Positions 25,925 to 34,139 of a stretch of DNA of 64,000 bases are shown here, in pieces. The stretch lies in the NCBI GenBank assembly GCA_044225795.1, contig JBGAIF010000001.1, forward strand, positions 186,001 to 250,000, in the 5' to 3' direction. Source of the DNA: Nemorincola sp044225795. Lineage in GTDB: Bacteria > Bacteroidota > Bacteroidia > Chitinophagales > Chitinophagaceae. The notes below the pieces were generated by a model, which searched no databases, had not been told where the DNA came from, and saw only the letters and a list, made by a program, of their open reading frames with translations. A program made the position numbers and the translations under genes. Position 1 is the first letter of the stretch. Every line of letters starts with the position of its first letter.

Positions 25925-26173
25925 ATGAAGCAGCAGGTGAGAGAATTATTAGTGACGGCAAAGGTGGCACAGAACTGGACAGGCCACTTTAACGAGCGCG
26001 TAGATGAGTTGATGCATGTGGTAAGTCTTGTAGATACCGACAAGCAGATACTCAGCGCCACAGAAACGCTCGACGTGTACCGCAAACAAAAGCAGAAGCC
26101 GACAAAAGCACGCAAAAAGAAGAATAGCGACTGCTGTGACAAGCCTTTTGAATTCCTGGTGTTCCGGAACTAA
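25925..26173 (+). CDS. Small Lys-rich protein of unknown function
   Basis: An 82-residue protein: an amphipathic N-terminal half with HFNERVDELMHVVSL and a C-terminal KQKPTKARKKK stretch near residue 57-67, then CC near residue 70. The basic tail suggests nucleic acid or ribosome binding; no family is recognised. An operator-like inverted repeat lies upstream. Its stop codon directly abuts the stop of the converging DUF2461 gene with no terminator between. A 77-residue antisense ORF competes but has a Phe-rich composition unlike the neighbours, so I favour this strand. Confidence 0.55.
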   Translation: MKQQVRELLVTAKVAQNWTGHFNERVDELMHVVSLVDTDKQILSATETLDVYRKQKQKPTKARKKKNSDCCDKPFEFLVFRN

Positions 26174-26833
26174 TTAGCTTAAAGCTCTATTAAGGAAAGC
26201 AATAAAGGGCGCCATAGCGCTGTATGCCTCCAACACTTTTTTATCAAATCCTTTTGCTGTGACTACGTCGTCAGGAAAATTACAGCTTACAATAAAGCTT
26301 TTCATTTTCAGGTAGTCTATGGCCGGATTATCGGCTTCGTAGCCTTGCGGCAGTTTTTTCAACTGCTCCCCTTCTACATCCTTAAAGAACTTCCTGAACT
26401 TCTTATCGGCAAGTATTTTTTTGAACTCATCGAAGTTGTAGTCAATTTCCTGCCTTACGGCTTTTAACACCGGGGGCTCCGGCATCCATACCCCTCCTCC
26501 TACAAAACTCTTATTTCCCGGTTCTATATGCAGATAGTAACCCGCCCCTTCAAATTTACGTCCTCCTTTACTGAAACCAGCACCGAGATTTGTTTTATAT
26601 GGCGTCTTATCCTTTGAGAAACGTATATCTCTGAATATACGCATTATACAGTCCTTTGCGGCCTGGTCTTTGAATGTAGGATCTGATGCAGCAAGCCCAC
26701 TCAACACTTTAGTTACCAGTTGTTCAAAATCTTCTTTTGTATCCTGGTAGGCATCCCTGTTCTTATCAAACCAAACCTTGTTGTTGTTCTTTGCCAGCTT
26801 TTCCATGAAAGCGAGCGTGCTTTGCTTGAGCAT
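26174..26833 (-). CDS. DUF2461 family protein (TIGR02453)
   Basis: A 219-residue protein of unknown function in the widespread DUF2461 family. The family core is visible: KNNNKVWFDKN near residue 15-25, RDIRFSKDKTPYK near 66-78, GYYLHIEPG near 94-102 and a downstream GGGVWMP. I chose the ATG at 26833 because the upstream TTG lies in a -7 box (26852-26859). A paralogue is encoded at 44459-45145. Converges with the small Lys-rich gene with zero bases between stop codons. Confidence 0.88.
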   Translation of the reverse strand: MLKQSTLAFMEKLAKNNNKVWFDKNRDAYQDTKEDFEQLVTKVLSGLAASDPTFKDQAAKDCIMRIFRDIRFSKDKTPYKTNLGAGFSKGGRKFEGAGYYLHIEPGNKSFVGGGVWMPEPPVLKAVRQEIDYNFDEFKKILADKKFRKFFKDVEGEQLKKLPQGYEADNPAIDYLKMKSFIVSCNFPDDVVTAKGFDKKVLEAYSAMAPFIAFLNRALS

Positions 26834-26851
26834 AATGCTTCTGTTTTTATC

Positions 26852-26859
26852 CAAAAATA
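26852..26859 (-). promoter_or_regulatory. -7 box of the DUF2461 gene promoter
   Basis: Minus strand TATTTTTG, a full match to TAnnTTTG, about 19 bases before the chosen ATG. It argues against the upstream TTG start. Confidence 0.6.
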
Positions 26860-26904
26860 AAGATAAATGAGAAGAATGCCCGATTTGTCACCGCCGGAAA
26901 ACAT

Positions 26905-26931
26905 AAAAGGTCCCGCATAAGGGGACCTTTT
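26905..26931 (-). terminator. Intrinsic terminator after first T9SS type B gene
   Basis: Arms AAAAGGTCCC (26905-26914) and GGGACCTTTT (26922-26931), 20 bases past the stop of the 26951 gene. Confidence 0.85.
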
Positions 26932-26950
26932 ATCAATACACTATTGACTC

Positions 26951-29900
26951 TTATCTGATAAGCGTCACATTGCCATGCTTTTCATAATCCTCACCACTAT
27001 TGGTGGTTGCCCTGATCTGGTAAATATATACTCCGAAAGGCTGAGGAGATCCGTTGTACGTACCGTCCCATCCTTCGTCAATATTGGTTGTTTCAAACAC
27101 CTTTACACCCCACCTGTCGTAGATACTGAAATCCTGCAGCGTAGCAATACCCCTCTTCAGTATCTTGAATTTACTATTAGGGCCATTACCCGGAGCGAAC
27201 GCATTCGGCAGGTCAAGCAGTGTTTCTTTGGTCACATACACATTGATAGAATCCTGAACCTTACAACCCCAGCTCGTAACGCCTGTCACTGTGTACTTAG
27301 TGCTTACAACTGCCGATGTAATTGGATTGGATATCTTCGGATTATCGAGACTGGTTGACGGGAACCAGCGGAAATATGTACAGTTGGATGACGGGTTGAA
27401 TTGATACTTCTCTCCCGGATACAGTGTCACTGAATCACCGAGGTTGAGTACTGCACCTGCTTTTACAGTTACGTAAACAGTACCTGTATCAGAACAGTTG
27501 AACATATTGCTTGCCACGATCGTATACAATGTGTTTGTTTCCGGCTTCACAATTACTGAAGGTGAAGATGTGTCACTCAGATACATAGCCGGATACCAGT
27601 GATAGTAGGTGAGCGCATCGGTTGTGCCGGCAACAAGAGTAGCTGTATCATGCGGACATACCCCTATGTTTGGCGATATGGTCACGTGTGGTACAGGGTA
27701 AACTGTCACCTTCATGGAATCCTTCGCACTGGTACATCCCTTTACTGTTTGTGTTGCATAATAGAACGTTTCTCCAACTATCTCAGTATTAATCACCGGA
27801 GGTGTAGAATTACCAGTCAAGGAGAATGTATTAGGATACCACAGAATATTCTGACCCATAGCCTGCAATGGTTGTGGTGGGAAATGCTCACAGAACGTTA
27901 ACCACTTCATCCATGGCGTTGGTGGTGTTTCATTTACCACCACAGTGTCATTTATAGTTGTTGTACATCCGTCCAGGAATGCAGTTACCGTATACACACC
28001 ATCATACTCTGTAAGCACCGGATATCGGAACACTACAGCCTGTGTAGAACTGAATGTATATGGCCCGGACCAGCTGAATGTAGCTCCCGGAGCACTTGTT
28101 GCCTGCAGATAAAGTGAATCGTTGTAACCGGAACAAACCGGGCTGTTGCTTGTTGCAGCCAGCGGTGGTGCAGGTTTTATCTTCACCGATATGACAGAAG
28201 AGGAAGAACATGCACCAAGAGTCGCTGTCACCGTATAAGTTCCTGTCGCTCCGAGCAACACATGCGGTATCACGGGGTTCTGATCGGTAGATGAGAATCC
28301 TGTGCCGCCTGCCCAGTTCCAGGTAACACCTGCGGTCGTATCATAAGCAAACAACTTCAGTGTATCATTTTCGCATATACTCGCACCGGGAGGGCCGGGA
28401 GAATTGCTGCTGGCTACCGGAATCGTCGGAGTAGAGTCGACCTGCGCATATATGTACGCAGGATCAGACACACAGGAATGGCCCGGGTAAATAAACGTAG
28501 CAGTAACTGAATATATCCCGGTATTAGCAGTAATAGACGGATTAATGGATGGATTCTGTACTGTAGAAGTAAATCCTATCGGACCGGACCAACTATAATT
28601 GGAGCCCGTAAGAGTGGTTGCTGTAAAGTTCAGCGCAGTACCGCTACATACGGGTGCATTCGTTGTAAGCGTCGGTATGGCCGGTGTAGAATCCACGGTC
28701 ACATTCACTGTTTTAAAACTCTTACAAGTCTTGTTTGTAGCTGTCAGTGTATACACACCTACGGCAGAGGTTCCCGCACCATACATATTAACACCGGCTA
28801 TCGACGGATTCTGTAATGTAGATGTGAACGAGAATGGACCAGACCAATCATACTTCACACTATCGGTAGTCGCAAATGATGTCAGGTTAAGAATATCTTT
28901 TTGTGAGCAAATAGGCGTATTAGCACTGATGGTCTTTATTTCCGGAGTAGAATCAATGACGACATGAATGAACGCGGTATCCCGACATCCGTTCACATCC
29001 GCTATTACGCGGTAATCTCCGCTATCGGTGATTGTGACGTTCAATCTGCTCGGGTTTTGCAACGTAGAGGCGTAGGCCTTAGGCCCTACCCAGCTATATG
29101 TTTCTGCAGGGTCCACTTTTGTTGAGGTAAGTGATAGCGTATTTCCTGTACACAGAGGACTATTGTACCCGGCTGTTACAGTTGGGTAGCCAGGCACTAT
29201 CGATACGTGCGTATATGCAGTATCGTGGGTTGTACCCACTATTTTAATAAGCATATAGGTACCCGTATCAGTCATTGCAGAAGGCACCCGGATAGTTGAT
29301 TGGCCGGTGCCTACATAACCTCCCGGGCCAACCCACTGGAATGTAGCTCCTGTTGTATCACCAGTTCCATTCAAAAATATAGTGTCGCAATGAACCTTGT
29401 TTGTGGCAATGAAACATGGCTGAACATAAAGTGTGAATGATATTGGTGAGGGACTGGTGCGGCAACTTCCCGATGCGGTTGGGTGAGGCGTTCCGGTAAT
29501 TGTATAAGTTACCGGGCCGGAAAGCTTCTTAAAATTGATTGTTGCACTTGTGCCAACTGAGGTTGACAGTCCTATAGACGGAGACCATGTCCATTTACTT
29601 AATGCCCACTCTCTCGTATCGCCCTGTACAACATCAGCAATGAACATACTATCATTAAGCACTTTACATCCTGTCATGTTACACTGGATCACCGTATCCG
29701 ATTGCCCATTCGACACAACATGGCCTACTGCAGAAAACTGCGGTGTAATTCTACCAAAAATACTGTCTACGGCTGTAGTGTCAGCAAATATCCAGGCAAA
29801 TGTCAGTGATGCACTATCATGCGGAGCGATATTTCCCACATTGAATACAAGTCCATAAGCAATATCCTGGGCCAGTGTTGTAGCGCCCAATGTGTAGTAG

Positions 29901-30790
29901 GTGGTGCCCATTCCGGTAGGCGTTCCTGCCCACACTTTATTCAGGTTGTTTCCCGGAATAACTGACGGAGGCCAGGAAACGTAGATCAACACCTTAGCCC
30001 GACAATCAACTGTAGCCAATCCGGAAAATGCATCCTGATGCGCAACAGGGGGCCTTGCCCATACTTCATGGCGATCTCCTAGGCCTTGGTAAGCAATATG
30101 ATTGTTCGTTGGGAACGAACCGGATAAAGTAACATCATTATCCGGGTCTGCAGTAGCCATGTAGTAAACGTTCTTTAATACCGAATCAGACGTGTTGAAA
30201 AACTTAGTGGTCACGGTAGCAAGAGATGCAAAACTATCCACCTCAGTCACTTGTTCTATATGCATTGCACTCCTTAAACCAAACCTCCGCAAACCATAGT
30301 TACCTTGCCATATTCCTGCCATAGGTGCTCGTGGATTCCAACATGAGGGTCCGGTATATTTTGCCACTGTTCCGCCAAAATTTCCGCCTTCCGCCGTATC
30401 AAACCGCCCGCTTGAATAAAATGCACTGGCCATGGTATCATCAATCTCTACCTGCCATCCATTAAACGGAGTACCGGGAAGAAAATATGCGCCCACCCAC
30501 GGCGTGGTGCCTGTGGCCCAGCCATCATGGCCTTGATCGAAGGAAAAGTCCATTCCATTGCCGGTAGGCAGGGTTCCCGTCAATGGATCTGTATAACTTG
30601 TTGATGACCCTGCACGTGTGTGGTAGCTTGCCGGTACGGTCACGGTATTTCCCCATGATCCGTTGGGAGCTACTGCTACCTCCAGCCACTGTCCTTGCAG
30701 AAACGCATTGTCTCCCACGAGCTGGGCATTTGCACTGTTGCCATAGAAAAAGAAACTCAAAAAGAGGAAGGGTAAATAATGTCTTTTCAT
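26951..30790 (-). CDS. Large surface protein with Ig-like repeats and gliding-motility (T9SS type B) C-terminus
   Basis: A 1279-residue exported protein. A signal peptide (residues 1-22, ending NAQ) precedes an N-terminal region of about 430 residues with no recognised fold. About eight Ig-like modules of 75-85 residues follow, most with SWSGPxxFxSTxQNPSI and GTYTVTA patterns, then two PKD-like modules. The last 85 residues are the gliding-motility-associated C-terminal domain: NAFAPxGNGPNxxFxI, FSIYDRWGVKVFET, GWDGTYNGxPQPFGVYIYQI. This signal directs export by T9SS and attachment through PorP/SprF-type partners. Probably an adhesin or filament-like surface protein. It is the first of three related genes. 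Confidence 0.9.
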   Translation of the reverse strand: MKRHYLPFLFLSFFFYGNSANAQLVGDNAFLQGQWLEVAVAPNGSWGNTVTVPASYHTRAGSSTSYTDPLTGTLPTGNGMDFSFDQGHDGWATGTTPWVGAYFLPGTPFNGWQVEIDDTMASAFYSSGRFDTAEGGNFGGTVAKYTGPSCWNPRAPMAGIWQGNYGLRRFGLRSAMHIEQVTEVDSFASLATVTTKFFNTSDSVLKNVYYMATADPDNDVTLSGSFPTNNHIAYQGLGDRHEVWARPPVAHQDAFSGLATVDCRAKVLIYVSWPPSVIPGNNLNKVWAGTPTGMGTTYYTLGATTLAQDIAYGLVFNVGNIAPHDSASLTFAWIFADTTAVDSIFGRITPQFSAVGHVVSNGQSDTVIQCNMTGCKVLNDSMFIADVVQGDTREWALSKWTWSPSIGLSTSVGTSATINFKKLSGPVTYTITGTPHPTASGSCRTSPSPISFTLYVQPCFIATNKVHCDTIFLNGTGDTTGATFQWVGPGGYVGTGQSTIRVPSAMTDTGTYMLIKIVGTTHDTAYTHVSIVPGYPTVTAGYNSPLCTGNTLSLTSTKVDPAETYSWVGPKAYASTLQNPSRLNVTITDSGDYRVIADVNGCRDTAFIHVVIDSTPEIKTISANTPICSQKDILNLTSFATTDSVKYDWSGPFSFTSTLQNPSIAGVNMYGAGTSAVGVYTLTATNKTCKSFKTVNVTVDSTPAIPTLTTNAPVCSGTALNFTATTLTGSNYSWSGPIGFTSTVQNPSINPSITANTGIYSVTATFIYPGHSCVSDPAYIYAQVDSTPTIPVASSNSPGPPGASICENDTLKLFAYDTTAGVTWNWAGGTGFSSTDQNPVIPHVLLGATGTYTVTATLGACSSSSVISVKIKPAPPLAATSNSPVCSGYNDSLYLQATSAPGATFSWSGPYTFSSTQAVVFRYPVLTEYDGVYTVTAFLDGCTTTINDTVVVNETPPTPWMKWLTFCEHFPPQPLQAMGQNILWYPNTFSLTGNSTPPVINTEIVGETFYYATQTVKGCTSAKDSMKVTVYPVPHVTISPNIGVCPHDTATLVAGTTDALTYYHWYPAMYLSDTSSPSVIVKPETNTLYTIVASNMFNCSDTGTVYVTVKAGAVLNLGDSVTLYPGEKYQFNPSSNCTYFRWFPSTSLDNPKISNPITSAVVSTKYTVTGVTSWGCKVQDSINVYVTKETLLDLPNAFAPGNGPNSKFKILKRGIATLQDFSIYDRWGVKVFETTNIDEGWDGTYNGSPQPFGVYIYQIRATTNSGEDYEKHGNVTLIR

Positions 30791-30973
30791 TATGTTCAGT
30801 TATTACGGTCTAAAAAGTTTTGCCGGTCCACACTTATCCACTATAAATATAGGCAAATTTTTGCTTCCGCAAAATTATTAATGCGTAGCTAAAATAATTG
30901 CCATTTTGTATAAAGACAGGCTGAAATTCAGAAAAGGATGGGTATGTAGATTTCGCATATGTATTTCATTGAA

Positions 30974-31010
30974 AACAATTAAAGAGGGACGGCACCCCTC
31001 TTTAATTGTT
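30974..31010 (-). terminator. Intrinsic terminator after second T9SS type B gene
   Basis: A 15-base perfect stem, AACAATTAAAGAGGG (30974-30988) with CCCTCTTTAATTGTT (30996-31010), 12 bases past the stop of the 31022 gene. Confidence 0.9.
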
Positions 31011-31021
31011 ACTACCGTATT

Positions 31022-34009
31022 TTATCTAAGCAATGTGAGATTTCCGGTATGTTGCTCCTTTTGGCCATCTTTGAATGTACCCTCTATCAGGTATATATAT
31101 ACACCTTCCGGCTGAGGAACATCATTCAGCTTACCGTCCCATCCTCTTCCCGTAAGTGAGGTAGTTTCAAATACCAATTCCCCCCAACGGTTGAATATCT
31201 GCATATGATATTGCACAAGGCCACTCGACAAGTACTGGTGTGGATAGAAGAAATCGTTCAGTCCATCGCCATTGGGCGTAAAGATGTTCGGAATGTTTAT
31301 GTAGCAGTCATTCTTTATTGTAACAGTAGATGAATTTTTACAGCCATCCAGTTTCACTGTAGCGGTATATACACCCGGCTTTGTCACCGTAATACCCGGA
31401 CCTTTGTCACCGGTACTCCAATCCCAGGTGGCATTGGGGTTGCCTGCATTTATCCCGTCCTGCAATGTTATAGCGTTGCTACCCAGGCAGATCGTCTGAT
31501 CGGGCCCCAGATCTATTTCAGGCTGAGCTACCACTGCCAATTTGCGTGTTGTAAATGTATCAGGGCATACCCTGTATCTCGCCCTTGCAGTGATCGTATA
31601 CCAGCCCGGCTGCTGATAACCATAAACAAGGGGGTTGATGTTTTTTATGCTGTCCGTATTGCCGAGGTCCCAGACCAGGTCAGTTAACCCGACACTGGAA
31701 TAAGTGCCTGTGAATGTAAGATGCGTACCAATACATAGCACAGTATCGGTCATGGCTACTGATATAGGGCTAATAGTATCCACATAAAGCGTTTTATACA
31801 TTGTGTCTGTACAATTTCGGAAATCAGTAACAACCAGGAAGGGGCGATACACACCTGATATTGGATATGTATGCGTTGTTGCTGTGCCGGTAATTGGCGG
31901 ATGAAGTGAACTATCTCCATACTCCCACAAATAGCTGAGTGTTGTACCCACTGAGAAAGAATCAGCAAATGTAATGGTATTGCCCTGGCATATAAGGTTA
32001 GTATCCATGTGGAACGACGCATGAAGCGGGTGCACAAGGTCTATATATTTGGTGATGCTGTCCTTGCATGTCGCGATACTGGAGTAGAGCGTAACGGTAT
32101 CTATAGCCTGTATCAGATACACATGGGTAGGATTCTTTAGAATAGAGGAAAATCCGTCACCGAACTTCCAGGCATAGGTATTGGTTTGTTTAGATGTATT
32201 ATTAAACACAACAGTATCCGCTTTACATCCATATTTCACCACGTAGTCAAAATTGGCAATAACGCTGTCTGCAACAGTGACCGTTATTGACGCTCTGTCG
32301 CTCTCGCAACCCGATACAGTTTGGGATACCCAATTGGTATACGTGCCGGGAATCGATGTGTTGATCACTGGGGGTGCTGTACTCCCTGTACCACCGGTTG
32401 GTGCATTATACCATGTAAGCCCTACACCCGTAACAACAGTAAATGGAACAAATGTCTGCCCAGGACAATAATTGCTTGGATTGGCTACTACAATTGGAGG
32501 CAATGGCTTCGGGTTGACCGTAATAGCGAATGCAGCCCGCGGGCTTTCGCATCCGCCAACCGTCTGTGTCGAATAAATGGTCGTAGTTCCCGAAATGGCC
32601 GTATTGATCACAGGCACAGTCGTAGATCCGACGCCTCCCGTCGAAGTTGTATACCAAAGCACGGATGTACCCGATGAAGACGGTGCCACATAAGTAGAAT
32701 ACTGGCAATAGGTATTAGTACCGGTTATGACGGGTGCAGAAGGTGTGGGGTTTACCGTCACCGTAAATGTCGCCCTCGGGCTTTCACAACCAGACACTGT
32801 CTGCGAAGCCCAAACAGATGTTGTACCGGCGGTAGACGTATTCACTGTTGGGGAGGTTGTGGTACCTGTCCCCCCTGTGGCTACACTATACCAAAGTATG
32901 CTTGTTCCGGTTACAGTAAACGGCACAAAAGTTTCCCCTGTACAATACGTCGACTTACCGGTGATGACCGGCGCTGCCGGGGTTGGCGTCCAGATGACGT
33001 GCGCTATGGCTGTATCAGTACAACCATTGAGGGTCACACTTATTGTATAAAAACCGGTATCTGCACTTACAAACCCAAATCTTGTCGGGTTTTGCAGGCC
33101 GGACACAAAGCCCGCCGGACCGGTCCAGGAATATACATATCCGCCTCCGGAAGGCCCTCCATATAAGTTTAATGTGGTAGCCACACCAAAACACATTGGA
33201 TTGCTATACCCAGCCGTTGCTTTGGGTGTAGGTTTGATGATGACCGATGTAGTTTCTGTATCGGTCACCGAGCCGACAGTTCTGACAACGGAATACGTAC
33301 CTGAACTTGCTAATGTTGCAGGGTATATGTAAGATTGTTTTTTTGTACTTGAATAGGCCCCCGGACCATACCAATGGTAAGACGCGCCTGCAGAATCACC
33401 CAATGCCCAGAGCCATAGAGTGTCGCCTTCGCATACAGGACCATTGTTAAACGCCTGAAGGCAATAAGGCATAATAGTAGTGTCGACGCACAATTTGAAA
33501 ATACCTCCTGCCACCGCAGAATTACAGTATACTTCCACCGAATCAATACCATTGCACATCTCTATCTGCACTCCCGCTCCGTTAAAGCCTGCCGGGCTGG
33601 GTCCATAAAGCAAACCGGCAGACAAATAACAAGTACCCGACGCACCCGGAGTACATTCTCCCCAATAAGTTATATTAGCGGGTGTTAGAGGGTAAAAAAC
33701 ATTATTGATCGTAAATTGAAAATACTCTCCGGTATTAAGACCCGTACAATCGAAATTTAACTTATAGACCGGTTTACTAAAGACAATACGATAACTGCCG
33801 GGAGCGCCTGCACCGGTCCAGAAACCATAATAAGATGGGCCAAAACAAGGGTCTGGGCTACCGGTAGTCACTACACCGGTAGATCTTTCATAAACGGTAT
33901 AAGTACCGAAAGTAGTATCGGGCCCCATGAACCTGGGAACCTGGATACATTGCGCAGTACAGTTCGTCGCAAGCAGTAAAATAATCAGAATGCGAAATAG
34001 GGATCTCAT
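31022..34009 (-). CDS. Surface protein with Ig-like and PKD repeats, T9SS type B C-terminus
   Basis: A 995-residue exported protein. A signal peptide (residues 1-19) precedes a Cys-rich N-terminal region, shared in outline with the next gene (residues 20-180). Two Ig-like modules follow, then three near-copies of a module with SVLWYxxxTGGxG, VxTxxxGTTxxxxSQTVxGCESxRA (about 340-580), and three PKD domains (about 590-830) with YAWKFGDG and YLWEYGD. The final 85 residues are the gliding-motility domain TPNGDGLNDFFYP ... IFNRWGELVFE ... GWDGKLNxVPQPEGVYIY. The modules are partly shared with both neighbours, indicating duplication and reshuffling. Confidence 0.9.
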   Translation of the reverse strand: MRSLFRILIILLLATNCTAQCIQVPRFMGPDTTFGTYTVYERSTGVVTTGSPDPCFGPSYYGFWTGAGAPGSYRIVFSKPVYKLNFDCTGLNTGEYFQFTINNVFYPLTPANITYWGECTPGASGTCYLSAGLLYGPSPAGFNGAGVQIEMCNGIDSVEVYCNSAVAGGIFKLCVDTTIMPYCLQAFNNGPVCEGDTLWLWALGDSAGASYHWYGPGAYSSTKKQSYIYPATLASSGTYSVVRTVGSVTDTETTSVIIKPTPKATAGYSNPMCFGVATTLNLYGGPSGGGYVYSWTGPAGFVSGLQNPTRFGFVSADTGFYTISVTLNGCTDTAIAHVIWTPTPAAPVITGKSTYCTGETFVPFTVTGTSILWYSVATGGTGTTTSPTVNTSTAGTTSVWASQTVSGCESPRATFTVTVNPTPSAPVITGTNTYCQYSTYVAPSSSGTSVLWYTTSTGGVGSTTVPVINTAISGTTTIYSTQTVGGCESPRAAFAITVNPKPLPPIVVANPSNYCPGQTFVPFTVVTGVGLTWYNAPTGGTGSTAPPVINTSIPGTYTNWVSQTVSGCESDRASITVTVADSVIANFDYVVKYGCKADTVVFNNTSKQTNTYAWKFGDGFSSILKNPTHVYLIQAIDTVTLYSSIATCKDSITKYIDLVHPLHASFHMDTNLICQGNTITFADSFSVGTTLSYLWEYGDSSLHPPITGTATTHTYPISGVYRPFLVVTDFRNCTDTMYKTLYVDTISPISVAMTDTVLCIGTHLTFTGTYSSVGLTDLVWDLGNTDSIKNINPLVYGYQQPGWYTITARARYRVCPDTFTTRKLAVVAQPEIDLGPDQTICLGSNAITLQDGINAGNPNATWDWSTGDKGPGITVTKPGVYTATVKLDGCKNSSTVTIKNDCYINIPNIFTPNGDGLNDFFYPHQYLSSGLVQYHMQIFNRWGELVFETTSLTGRGWDGKLNDVPQPEGVYIYLIEGTFKDGQKEQHTGNLTLLR

Positions 34010-34087
34010 GCTAAAAAATCGTTGACTATAAAGTTACCAAATTTCATCATACAACGCACAACTAAAACCTTCCCTCTATTAGAAATA

Positions 34088-34112
34088 TCCCCCGCCCTTT
34101 CGGAGCGGGGGA
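34088..34112 (-). terminator. Intrinsic terminator after third T9SS type B gene
   Basis: Arms TCCCCCGC (34088-34095) and GCGGGGGA (34105-34112), 27 bases past the stop of the 34140 gene. The following T run is modest. Confidence 0.8.
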
Positions 34113-34139
34113 GCAAAAATTCAATCTATAATAAAAACG

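Noticed and set aside
25909..26142. 77-codon minus-strand frame opposite the Lys-rich gene
   Set aside because: Phe/Cys-rich translation and overlap with the start of a better-supported gene on the plus strand.
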